64,000 nucleotides of DNA from Pedobacter nutrimenti. GTDB taxonomy: Bacteria > Bacteroidota > Bacteroidia > Sphingobacteriales > Sphingobacteriaceae. The stretch is taken from the NCBI RefSeq assembly GCF_003208655.1, contig NZ_QKLU01000002.1, positions 250,285 through 314,284 on the forward strand, read 5' to 3'. Below, in pieces: positions 43,872 through 52,277 of this stretch (its first letter is position 1; each line of letters opens with the position of its first letter). Position numbers and translations under genes: made by a program. The notes beneath the pieces are model-generated. The model was not told the origin of the DNA, ran no database searches, and saw nothing but the letters and a program-made list of their open reading frames with translations.

Positions 43872-45059
43872 ATGATTGATGTATTTCTAAAAAAAGGCAA
43901 AGAAAAAGCTGCTGTGCAACGTCACCCCTGGATCTTTTCAGGCGCTATTGAAAAAATAAAGGGCAGTCCCGAAAATGGCGAAGTGATCAAAGTTTTGGCG
44001 GCAGACAAAGAATTTCTTGCTTATGGATACTACAATGCACAATCCAGAGTAGCGATAAGGTTATTGGAATGGGATGAAAATGTACATATTGATAAAGCTT
44101 GGTATCAGCAGAAACTGCAAAACGCCATCTCTGCCCGTCAACACGTATTAAAAAACGGAGAAACCAATACCTGTAGGCTGGTTTTTAGCGAAGCCGACTT
44201 TCTTCCAGGTCTGATTGTAGATCAGTATGCAGATTTTCTTTCCCTTCAGATCCTCAGTGCAGGCATTGAAAAGGCAAAAGAAGACATCATTGACATTCTG
44301 AAAAAAGAACTACATCCTAAAGGTATTTTTGATAAAAGTGATGCAGGAGCCAGGGCCCACGAAAACCTGGAACTTAATCCCGGCTTACTTTGGGGAGAAA
44401 CCCCTCCTGAGTTCATAGAGGTCTCAGAAAATGGCATACGCTACCACATTAACATTGCAGAAGGGCAAAAATCAGGTTTTTATTGTGACCAGCGGGACAA
44501 CCGTCGCATCCTGGCCGAGTACACAACTGGAAAAAATGTCCTGGATTGCTTTTGCTACAGTGGCGGTTTTACGCTCAATAGCCTTGCAATGGGCGCTGCT
44601 AAAGTCACCAGCGTAGACAGTTCGGCCCTGGCCATAGAAACCCTTAAACACAATATTGTACTCAATAACTTTGAGACCCACAGGCAACAGAGCATACAGT
44701 CTGATGTCAATAAACAACTAAGGACATTTAAAGAAAACGGCCAAAAATTCGATGTCGTGGTGCTGGATCCGCCTAAATATGCCCCTTCCAGATCTGCTTT
44801 AGACCGCGCAGCAAGAGCCTATAAGGACTTGAACAGACTGGGCATGCTGCTGCTTGAAAAAGGGGGCCTGCTGGCGACATATTCCTGTTCAGGAGCCGTT
44901 GACATCGAAACGTTTAAACAAATTATTGCCTGGGCCGCACTCGATGCAGGAAAAGAGGTCCAGATTCTAAAACAGTTTAACCAGCCCGAAGACCATCCCG
45001 TAAGGCTTTCTTTTCCAGAGGGAGAATACCTTAAAGGATTGTTGTTAAGGGTACTTTAG
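43872..45059 (+). CDS. rlmI: 23S rRNA (cytosine-C5)-methyltransferase RlmI-like
   Basis: The protein has 395 aa. An N-terminal PUA-like domain (KGKEKAAVQRHPWIFSGAI, GEVIKV) precedes a Rossmann methyltransferase. NVLDCFCYSGGFTLNSLAMGA is the SAM site, VVLDPPKYAPSR is the NPPY-like catalytic loop, and YSCSGAVD holds the Cys used by m5C enzymes. It modifies 23S rRNA in E. coli (RlmI, C1962). Its 3' end overlaps the convergent DUF6814 gene by 4 nt. Confidence 0.93.
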   Translation: MIDVFLKKGKEKAAVQRHPWIFSGAIEKIKGSPENGEVIKVLAADKEFLAYGYYNAQSRVAIRLLEWDENVHIDKAWYQQKLQNAISARQHVLKNGETNTCRLVFSEADFLPGLIVDQYADFLSLQILSAGIEKAKEDIIDILKKELHPKGIFDKSDAGARAHENLELNPGLLWGETPPEFIEVSENGIRYHINIAEGQKSGFYCDQRDNRRILAEYTTGKNVLDCFCYSGGFTLNSLAMGAAKVTSVDSSALAIETLKHNIVLNNFETHRQQSIQSDVNKQLRTFKENGQKFDVVVLDPPKYAPSRSALDRAARAYKDLNRLGMLLLEKGGLLATYSCSGAVDIETFKQIIAWAALDAGKEVQILKQFNQPEDHPVRLSFPEGEYLKGLLLRVL

Positions 45060-45319
45060 ACGCGTTCTGATCCCTCTTCTGAAGGAAGCCGGTCATACTC
45101 GCCCTTTAAGGCATAATAGCCAAAAATAACCAGCCCTGTGCTGATGGGAATAAAGATCAGCAAAATAATTCCCCACTGCAGGGCGGTATTGGTTTTTGCC
45201 GCGCCTTCAGCGGCAAGCCCGATTTTTTCGATGGCCTGCAAAGACATCAGTATAATGGCGCAGGGTCCGAGCAATATCCAGAAAAGTCCTAATATTCTTT
45301 TTAATACGTTCATCATCAT
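45056..45319 (-). CDS. DUF6814-type small membrane protein
   Basis: The protein has 87 aa with two transmembrane segments (ILGLFWILLGPCAIILMSLQ and WGIILLIFIPISTGLVIFGYYAL) and a short acidic C-terminus (PSEEGS). It lies 5 nt after the MFS transporter gene, and I recall DUF6814 proteins beside such transporters in Bacteroidota. It could be an accessory subunit, but no interaction is shown by sequence. Confidence 0.75.
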   Translation of the reverse strand: MMMNVLKRILGLFWILLGPCAIILMSLQAIEKIGLAAEGAAKTNTALQWGIILLIFIPISTGLVIFGYYALKGEYDRLPSEEGSERV

Positions 45320-45324
45320 TTCTT

Positions 45325-46857
45325 TTAACCGGCCTCAGTATGTTCCGGTTTTTTATTGGATAAATAAATTGTTCCTATTACAAAACTCAGTGCGGCAACT
45401 CCAATGGGATACCATAGTCCCGATAAAGGAGAGGCCCCCGGAAAACTGGCAATTAGGGTCGCAATAAAAGGCACCAGCCCCCCAAAAACACCATTACCGA
45501 CGTGATAAGGCAAAGACATGGAGGTATAACGGATTTTGGCTGGAAACAATTCAACCAGAAAAGCGGCAATCGGACCGTATACCATAGTGACCAGCAGAAT
45601 CTGGAAAAAGATCAGTCCAACGAACTTCCAAAAAACAGCTCTGTTGAGTTTTTTATCTTTAAGAACTTCAGGCTGGAAATAAACCGCTTTTGCCGGATCA
45701 GCATATTTTATCTGAGACTGAATTTTAGTATAAACTGTAGCATTCTTCAAAGCAACTTGTCTGGACTCACTGATCAGGCTATCCTGGCCATTTTCCATCA
45801 GCATTGATGTTCTTACTGGTGCTGAAACCGATTTGATGTCTTTTTGTTCTACCCTGCTTAGGTCACTATCTTCCAGAAAAACCTGATAAATCGGCCGGTA
45901 AAAAATGACACCGAGCAGCATTCCGCCCAGCATGATCCATTTACGGCCAACCCGGTCACTCCAGGCGCCAAAAATCACAAAAAAAGGCGTTGCAAAAGCA
46001 ATTCCCCATAAAAGGATGTATCTGGAGTCGTTAAAATCAAGCTTACAGGTGTTTTCAAGAAATGACTGGGCATAAAACTGTCCCGTATACCAGATGACCC
46101 CCTGCCCCATCGTTGCTCCAAATAAGGCCAGTAAAACCATTTTAAAATTCGCTTTATGGTTAAAGCTTTCTTTTAGAGGGTTCTTTGAAACCTTTCCTTC
46201 GGACTTCAGCTTACTAAATACGGGTGATTCCTGCATTTTCATCCGTATATATATAGAAACCCCCACCAGGAGGATAGAAAGCAGAAAAGGGATCCTCCAG
46301 CCCCAGCTGGCGAAATCGGCTGCGCCCAGAAAATTCTTAGTAAGCACAATAACCCCAAGCGACAAGAACAAACCACCTGTTGCTGTGGTTTGAATCCAGC
46401 TGGTAAAAAAGCCTCTTTTATGAACAGGGGCATGTTCGGCTACGTAAGTAGCCGCCCCTCCATACTCTCCACCAAGCGCCAAACCCTGCACCAGGCGTAA
46501 AATCAGCACTAAAACAGGTGCCGCATAACCGATGGTAGAATAAGAGGGGATCAGTCCGATTAAAAAAGTAGATCCGCCCATCAGCACCAGGGTCAGCAAA
46601 AAAGTATATTTTCTGCCAATTAAATCACCCAGGCGCCCGAAAACCAGCGCCCCAAATGGCCGGACAATAAAGCCTGCAGCAAATATGGCCAGGGTATTGA
46701 TCAGCGCAGATGCGCCTGTATCCTGGGGGAATAATTTGGATCCGATAATACTGGCCAGACTTCCGAAAATGTAAAAATCGTACCATTCAATCAATGTGCC
46801 CAACGAGGAAGCACCAATAACTTTAAAAATACTGTTCTCTTTGGTTTCCAGGGGCAT
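45325..46857 (-). CDS. MFS transporter, metabolite:H+ symporter (MHS) family, with large central insertion
   Basis: The protein has 510 aa, about 12 transmembrane helices. TLIEWYDFYIFGSLAS at the N-terminus and GALVFGRLGDLIGRKYTFL (family signature RxGRR/K) assign it to the ProP/ShiA/KgtP-like MHS family of sugar-acid, dicarboxylate or osmolyte carriers. Residues about 317-405 form a hydrophilic insertion between helices 9 and 10 or nearby that other MHS proteins lack in this form. Substrate unknown. It forms a two-gene unit with the DUF6814 protein. Confidence 0.88.
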   Translation of the reverse strand: MPLETKENSIFKVIGASSLGTLIEWYDFYIFGSLASIIGSKLFPQDTGASALINTLAIFAAGFIVRPFGALVFGRLGDLIGRKYTFLLTLVLMGGSTFLIGLIPSYSTIGYAAPVLVLILRLVQGLALGGEYGGAATYVAEHAPVHKRGFFTSWIQTTATGGLFLSLGVIVLTKNFLGAADFASWGWRIPFLLSILLVGVSIYIRMKMQESPVFSKLKSEGKVSKNPLKESFNHKANFKMVLLALFGATMGQGVIWYTGQFYAQSFLENTCKLDFNDSRYILLWGIAFATPFFVIFGAWSDRVGRKWIMLGGMLLGVIFYRPIYQVFLEDSDLSRVEQKDIKSVSAPVRTSMLMENGQDSLISESRQVALKNATVYTKIQSQIKYADPAKAVYFQPEVLKDKKLNRAVFWKFVGLIFFQILLVTMVYGPIAAFLVELFPAKIRYTSMSLPYHVGNGVFGGLVPFIATLIASFPGASPLSGLWYPIGVAALSFVIGTIYLSNKKPEHTEAG

Positions 46858-47011
46858 GCCGCGTTAAAAATATTTGGTTACTAAAAATAAACATAGCAAA
46901 TGTTTTCCACATAGGCACACTGGATTAATTAAAAGTATAAAAAAATAAATTTCCCAGCCAGGGAAAGAAAAAGAACAATTGTTCGTAAATTAAACTTACA
47001 AAAACCTATTT

Positions 47012-47911
47012 ATGCTCATTGGAAAAAACATCAAGCTCAGCAGGATCCTCATCAATACCTGGCAGGTAGACATCATTATGATCGTTTCCTGTTCTATTAC
47101 GTATTTTGCCAGAGAATTTCTTATTACACACAATCTGGATATTCCTGCCATTATTCCAGGGGTCTTGGGGACCGCCATCGCATTTTTTATTGGTTTCAAC
47201 AATAATCAGGCTTATGACCGCTGGTGGGAAGCCAGAAAAATATGGGGCTCACTGGTCAATGATTCCCGTTCCTGGGCCAGAAGCCTATTGAGTTATGTAG
47301 AAGAAAACGCAGAAACCAAAGAACTGGTACGGAAAATGATCTGTCAGCACATTGCTTTTCTGTACACCCTTAAAGGTGCTTTACGCAATTACGACGACAA
47401 GATTTACACAAAATACCTGAGCATCCAGGAACTGGAAGAAATCGGCAAACAAAGCAATCAACACAATGCCATTTTAAATATTCAGTCCAGGGAACTTCAA
47501 CTGCTTTCCAAAAAAGGCTATATAGACGGTTTTCGTTTCATACAGCTGAACCAGCTGCTGGTCAATTTCACGGACCACATGGGCCGTTCAGAACGGATCA
47601 AGAACACGGTGTTCCCCACAACTTATTCTTACCTTACCAAGGTGTTTATATGGCTTTTTGTGGTTTCTATTACCCTGGTCATTAGTCCTTACCTGGAATA
47701 TTGGTCCATTTTTATTGGCTGGCTGGTGGGTTTTGTATTCGTGTCTACACAAATTAACGGGATGAGCCTGATCAATCCTTTTGAAAATAATTCTGCAGCC
47801 ATCCCGCTCAACCAGATCACCAGAACCATAGAAATTAACCTCCTGGAAATGCTGGGCGAAACCGACATTCCGGCACCAGTAAAACCAGTAAATGAGGAAT
47901 ATGTCCTATAA
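47012..47911 (+). CDS. Bestrophin-family anion channel-like protein
   Basis: The protein has 299 aa with four or so membrane segments. IIPGVLGTAIAFFIGFNNNQAYDRWWEARKIWG is the bestrophin signature around residues 46-78 (NxAYxRWWEAR), and the C-terminal helix has NPFENNSAAIPLN. Bacterial bestrophins are pentameric ion channels. It is monocistronic and converges on the NdpA-like gene. Confidence 0.94.
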   Translation: MLIGKNIKLSRILINTWQVDIIMIVSCSITYFAREFLITHNLDIPAIIPGVLGTAIAFFIGFNNNQAYDRWWEARKIWGSLVNDSRSWARSLLSYVEENAETKELVRKMICQHIAFLYTLKGALRNYDDKIYTKYLSIQELEEIGKQSNQHNAILNIQSRELQLLSKKGYIDGFRFIQLNQLLVNFTDHMGRSERIKNTVFPTTYSYLTKVFIWLFVVSITLVISPYLEYWSIFIGWLVGFVFVSTQINGMSLINPFENNSAAIPLNQITRTIEINLLEMLGETDIPAPVKPVNEEYVL

Positions 47912-47917
47912 AAACAG

Positions 47918-48973
47918 CTATTGCTCTTCCCGGAAATAAACTTTGTAATAGTTCATAGACTTATCGTCATCGAAACCTTTTTCGATCAGTTCTTTATCTC
48001 CGTGAATATAGATGTGAAAATTCTTGTCCAGCTTTAAGACACTTTTATAGTCCCGCGCCTGTTTTTTAACGGCCGCCCCTGAAATATCAAAGGTATCTGG
48101 TATCGGGCTGTCAAATTCCTCTTCATAGCTCTTTTTATAGCTTTTAAAGGACTCTATTCCCTCCGCGTTGGCAATGACCTCATTGGAAAATTCATCGATG
48201 TCAAAACTCTCCTTTTCCTTAAAGTATTTAATGGACTTGTTCAGCAGGTCAATCTTATCTGCTTTTGAAATGTCAAAGTCTTCATCGAGTTTTTGGGTTA
48301 CAAAACTTTTATAGACCCCAAGCACATTATTCGTCTGGTTGTAATTGTCGTTTCTGATTTTCAGTTTTAAAAATTCATCCTTCCAGTAAACGGCTTCTGC
48401 GCTGCGATTGGTTTGATCGATCACGGCAACTTTATAGCCTTGTTCTTTTTCAGTATTAAAGATCAGGCAGCCTTTATCCAGCTTGGAGATGTTTATGGCT
48501 TCCTGTTCGTAACTGACATTAAATCCGCTGTTTTCAGGATAGACCTTCAGATAGGTTTCTTTGGTTTCAGATTTAAAAATACCAATGGCATCCTGCAATT
48601 CTCCCTCAATCTGTACATTTTCGAAATACACGACGTACAATTCCCCAGATTTGATTTTGGGGTGATTGGAAATTTCATACAGGTATTTGGCCAGTTGCTG
48701 GCTGTTTTCATGAAAATGCTCTCCTTTTTCAAAAATGGCTTCCGCAAAGTGATAGGCTTCGTTCAGATTTAAATCTTCATTGGGATGAAAAAACCTATAA
48801 ATCTCGTTTACTTTGGCATAAGGACCCAGAAAGTACTGCAACAAAAGGTTTTTTAATTGTTCATCCTGAATCACCAGGGACTGATCGGAAAGCACATAAA
48901 ACTCATCCTCAGATTTATTACCAATTCTGTGTATGGAAAGTTCTGCCAGCGAAGCTTCGAAAAAAGAGATCAT
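47918..48973 (-). CDS. Nucleoid-associated protein (NdpA/YejK-like)
   Basis: The protein has 351 aa. The PF04245-type N-terminus LAELSIHRIGNKSEDEFYVLSD, then a region of VYFENVQIEGELQDAIGIFKSE and DKGCLIFN, fits 37-kDa nucleoid-associated proteins. It is cytosolic and acidic. In E. coli YejK interacts with the nucleoid and topoisomerases. Such proteins are sometimes found in accessory regions, though this neighbourhood looks core. Assignment is moderate because similarity is spread out. Confidence 0.78.
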   Translation of the reverse strand: MISFFEASLAELSIHRIGNKSEDEFYVLSDQSLVIQDEQLKNLLLQYFLGPYAKVNEIYRFFHPNEDLNLNEAYHFAEAIFEKGEHFHENSQQLAKYLYEISNHPKIKSGELYVVYFENVQIEGELQDAIGIFKSETKETYLKVYPENSGFNVSYEQEAINISKLDKGCLIFNTEKEQGYKVAVIDQTNRSAEAVYWKDEFLKLKIRNDNYNQTNNVLGVYKSFVTQKLDEDFDISKADKIDLLNKSIKYFKEKESFDIDEFSNEVIANAEGIESFKSYKKSYEEEFDSPIPDTFDISGAAVKKQARDYKSVLKLDKNFHIYIHGDKELIEKGFDDDKSMNYYKVYFREEQ

Positions 48974-49039
48974 AATGTCATTTACCTAAAAAAATGAAGG
49001 CAAAAGTACCTTTTATGATTCAGAAACCGTAATGGAAAT

Positions 49040-49792
49040 TTACACCTTCTTCTCGGATTTCTTTTTCATCCTGAGGTTCAGCATTTCTACCAGAACAGAG
49101 AAAGCCATCGCAAAATAAATATATCCTTTAGGAATATGCTGGTCAAGGCCTTCTGCCAGCAGGGAAACACCAATCAACAACAGAAAAGACAAGGCCAGCA
49201 TTTTAACGGTCGGGTGCTTATTGACAAAATTACTGATTGCACCCGAAGACACCATCATAATGATCACGGCAATAATTACAGCAGCGATCATAATTTCCAC
49301 ATGATCGGCCATACCAACGGCCGTAATTACAGAATCCAGAGAAAACACAATATCCAGCAACAGAATCTGTACAATAACCCCACTAAAAGTATAAGCTTTT
49401 GCACCAGCCCCCCCTTCTTCTTCCCCCTCCAGTTTAAGGTGAATTTCATGCGTGCTTTTATAAATCAGGAACAATCCGCCTACAATTAAAATCAAATCCC
49501 TGCCAGAAATGGCTAGTTTTTCCAGCCAGTCTTTATCCTCTACACTCAACCAGTTGCCTATATTAAATAATGTTGAAGTAAGGGTCATTACCCAGCTCAG
49601 CGAAAGCAATAGCAGCACCCTGGTGATCATGGCAAGGCCCAGTCCCAATTGCCGCGCTTTTTTTTGTTTTTCTTCTGGTAACTTAGAAGACAGAATGGAA
49701 ATAAAAATGATGTTGTCAATCCCTAAAACAATTTCCAGGACAGTCAAAGTAATCAGAGAGATCCAGGCAGCAGGGTTATTTAATATTTCCAT
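49040..49792 (-). CDS. TerC-family integral membrane protein (Alx-like)
   Basis: The protein has 250 aa with about seven helices. EIVLGIDNIIFISILSSKLP near residue 20 and DIVFSLDSVITAVGMADH near residue 150 are the two Asp-containing TerC signatures. The family exports Mn2+ or handles tellurite/alkaline stress. A charged loop EGEEEGGAGAK lies between helices 4 and 5. The C-terminus is basic (RMKKKSEKKV). It is a single gene. Confidence 0.93.
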   Translation of the reverse strand: MEILNNPAAWISLITLTVLEIVLGIDNIIFISILSSKLPEEKQKKARQLGLGLAMITRVLLLLSLSWVMTLTSTLFNIGNWLSVEDKDWLEKLAISGRDLILIVGGLFLIYKSTHEIHLKLEGEEEGGAGAKAYTFSGVIVQILLLDIVFSLDSVITAVGMADHVEIMIAAVIIAVIIMMVSSGAISNFVNKHPTVKMLALSFLLLIGVSLLAEGLDQHIPKGYIYFAMAFSVLVEMLNLRMKKKSEKKV

Positions 49793-49816
49793 AGTAGGGT
49801 TTTCTGCCAGCTAAGA

Positions 49817-49850
49817 TAAAAAAAAAGCCTGCTGATTTCATCAGCAAGCC
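49817..49850 (-). terminator. Terminator of the ECF-sigma/solenoid operon
   Basis: On the minus strand GCTTGCTGAT and ATCAGCAGGC pair (one G-T) around GAA, followed by a run of nine T. It ends the operon beginning at 52181. Confidence 0.85.
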
Positions 49851-49873
49851 CATTGTATTTGGTTTATTTATTT

Positions 49874-51109
49874 TTATCTGAAAGTGACTGAACCATAGTC
49901 TGATTTAACCCTTACGCGGTTATTACCTCCATTGCCAATCTTTCCCGAATAACTTTTCTCTGTAGATTCATCATCTTTACTGGTCAGCCTGGCGGTTACC
50001 CCTTTTCCATATCTGAAAGATGCATAACTGGTTCTTACATCCAGGTCCCCATTGTATTTATCCGAAAATTCCATTCCCATAGTTACGTACTGTCCGTCAA
50101 TATTTAAAGACCTTACACCTTCAGTGACCTTGCCAATACTGAGCCTGTCATATTGCATGTCAAAGGTACCGTCCCCCCAAAGGGTACCAATATTAACCCC
50201 AGTATACTGGGTCCTGAGGTTAATGCTCCCCAGGCTACCGATATCCAGGCTGCCATACTGTTGCTTAATTGTCGTTGCTCCCTTTTTAATGGATTGAATA
50301 TTTACTTTTGAATATTGTACATCCAGATTAAGATTAGCAACAGAACCAATAGTCAGACCAGATCCGTATTGCTGTTTGATCAGGGCATCCTCTTTAATAT
50401 TGGTGATGTTCACCGATACATACTGGGCATTAAGGTTCAGGCTTCCAACTGTACCAATGATCAAGCCACTGCCATACTGATGTTTTACCGTTGCTTTATT
50501 CAGTTCTTCAATGGTACTTTTGCCATATTGTACAGCAACATAATTGTTATTGCTGGATAAATTTCCTGCTTTAAAATTGCCATACTGTAATTTCATGGAG
50601 AGTGCCCCGCTATGATCTCCCATTTCGACATTACCATACTGCATCACCATGCTCAATGCATTGGAAGAAGGCATATAAACAACGTAGTTTACTTTTACTT
50701 CTTTACGGCCTCTTTTTCCATTTCTGAACCAACTGCCCCAGCTTTTGTTTTCTTCTCCGATCCGGGTCCTGAAAGAAGCAACATCTCCTTGTTTATCAGC
50801 CTCAATACTTACTGCTTCCAGTAACTTCTGAACCTCCGATTCACTGTCACTATAGGCTTTGATGTCCACATCTACCTTTACTTCTCTTTTATCCCAGTTT
50901 TTGATCAGGATCGTACCATACTGATTACTCAGGCTTACTCTATCAGAAGCACTCAGGGGAAAACTTTTACTAAACGACTTAGACCTGACCGCATCATCAG
51001 CATCATTCTGCTGTCTGCGGGAAAGGCTGTCGGGCCCAGGGACTGCTGCAGTACTCAACTGGCTTGTCAGCAGGATCAGACCTGCCAGACAAAAAAACAT
51101 CCTTCTCAT
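49874..51109 (-). CDS. Exported QYG-repeat beta-solenoid protein (DUF4097-like)
   Basis: The protein has 411 aa with a signal peptide (ending STAAV). From about residue 60 to the C-terminus about 14 short repeats follow, each with xQY(G) then strands of xxxIG-x (for example QQYGSGLTIGSV, MQYGNVEMGDH, QQYGSLDIGSL), period about 18-22 residues. This is the pattern of a right-handed beta-solenoid of the putative-adhesin type (DUF4097). It is the last gene of an ECF sigma / anti-sigma-like operon and overlaps the preceding gene by 4 nt, so it is probably the output or sensor of that system. Confidence 0.8.
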   Translation of the reverse strand: MRRMFFCLAGLILLTSQLSTAAVPGPDSLSRRQQNDADDAVRSKSFSKSFPLSASDRVSLSNQYGTILIKNWDKREVKVDVDIKAYSDSESEVQKLLEAVSIEADKQGDVASFRTRIGEENKSWGSWFRNGKRGRKEVKVNYVVYMPSSNALSMVMQYGNVEMGDHSGALSMKLQYGNFKAGNLSSNNNYVAVQYGKSTIEELNKATVKHQYGSGLIIGTVGSLNLNAQYVSVNITNIKEDALIKQQYGSGLTIGSVANLNLDVQYSKVNIQSIKKGATTIKQQYGSLDIGSLGSINLRTQYTGVNIGTLWGDGTFDMQYDRLSIGKVTEGVRSLNIDGQYVTMGMEFSDKYNGDLDVRTSYASFRYGKGVTARLTSKDDESTEKSYSGKIGNGGNNRVRVKSDYGSVTFR

Positions 51110-51633
51110 ATTTTATTCTCTTTTTTATATTGGTTCACCTGATTAATAATATTCAGTTGCTGAGTAATCAGTTGCAATTGCAATTCAAGATTTTTAACCA
51201 TTGCTTTGCCAACCAGATTTTGATTCGGGCTGCTTGAAAACTCTTGTTTCAGCTTTTGATAATCTGAATCCATCTTTTCCATATCACTTTTAAATTTATT
51301 AAAAAGTGCAGGATTTGCTTTGGCCAAAACCTCCAGACTGTCTTTCTTTTCTTCAATCAGACTTGAAAAGCGCACCTGTCTTTTCATGTAATCAGGATTT
51401 ACATCTGCAATGGTGGGGTTTGTTGCTCTTCCCATATTGAAAAACATATAGGTAATCCCCAGCATCAGCACCAGCGAGGCTGCTACTCCAATCCAAAGGG
51501 TCCTTCTCAAAGGCCTGACTGTTTTTTTCTGATCCAGGCCAGCCTCAATTCTTTCCCATAAATACCCTGGTGGCTCTTTAATATCAAAAGCCTTTTTGTT
51601 TTCTCTGATGTAATCTTCTAATTTTCTGCTCAT
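51106..51633 (-). CDS. Single-pass membrane protein, probable anti-sigma-like regulator
   Basis: The protein has 175 aa. The N-terminus (about residues 1-44) is cytosolic with PPGYLWERIEAGL, followed by one membrane helix (LWIGVAASLVLMLGITYMFF) and a periplasmic helical part rich in Glu, Lys and Gln (VKNLELQLQLITQQLN), likely coiled coil. The layout fits Bacteroidota anti-sigma factors of the short type, but no zinc-binding ZAS motif (HxxxCxxC) is seen. Position between an ECF sigma gene and the solenoid gene, with 4-nt overlaps on both sides, supports the role. Function is inferred. Confidence 0.65.
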   Translation of the reverse strand: MSRKLEDYIRENKKAFDIKEPPGYLWERIEAGLDQKKTVRPLRRTLWIGVAASLVLMLGITYMFFNMGRATNPTIADVNPDYMKRQVRFSSLIEEKKDSLEVLAKANPALFNKFKSDMEKMDSDYQKLKQEFSSSPNQNLVGKAMVKNLELQLQLITQQLNIINQVNQYKKENKI

Positions 51634-52181
51634 CTTGATCTCCTTTCTGTTGCCATTAAGCTCTGTAATTTTAATTTTGCTCTTCTATATTGTGTACGGG
51701 AAGTGACTTCCGATATTTTCAGGATATGTGCAATTTCTTCATGGTCGTATCCTTCCAGCAGGTAAAGGCTAATCACCACCCTGTAACCATCGGGCAGTTG
51801 CTGGATGGCCTTGCGGATTTCCTCCACCTGTAATTGCATATCTTCCTCATCTGTTTCTTCTTCCTCAACTACGTCAACCTCATCTGTGCTCACAAACTCC
51901 ACCTTCCTTTTTCGCAGATAATTAATCGACTTATTGATCACAATCTGTTTTAGCCATAAGCCAAAAGTCGTATCCCCCCTAAAATCGGCGATCCGGTTAA
52001 AGGCTTCTAAAAATGCTTCCTGCAGGACATCTTCTGCCTCTGCAACATGGCTTAAAATCCGCAGCGATACATTGTACATTGCCTTAGCGTACAATTTGTA
52101 CAACTCAAACTGCGCTTTGCGGCTTCCTTGCCGACAGTCCTGCACCAATGAAAGGTGTTTATCTATATATACAGTTTCCAA
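51630..52181 (-). CDS. ECF-type RNA polymerase sigma factor
   Basis: The protein has 183 aa. Region 2 contains AEAEDVLQEAFLEAFNRIADFRGDTTFGLWLKQI, the ECF region 2.2-2.4 pattern. Region 4 contains LPDGYRVVISLYLLEGYDHEEIAHILKISEVTSRTQYRRAKLKL, the region 4.2 helix-turn-helix. An acidic linker (VVEEEETDEEDM) joins them. The start is TTG (52181); an in-frame TAG lies upstream and no ATG is available. It opens a three-gene operon. Confidence 0.92.
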   Translation of the reverse strand: METVYIDKHLSLVQDCRQGSRKAQFELYKLYAKAMYNVSLRILSHVAEAEDVLQEAFLEAFNRIADFRGDTTFGLWLKQIVINKSINYLRKRKVEFVSTDEVDVVEEEETDEEDMQLQVEEIRKAIQQLPDGYRVVISLYLLEGYDHEEIAHILKISEVTSRTQYRRAKLKLQSLMATERRSR

Positions 52182-52277
52182 TATCGTTGAATTCGTCTAT
52201 ATGACAATCAAAGTTCAGAAACGTTGCATGTATATGAAAAATAAATGAATATTTTTACGGCCTAATTATTTACAATC

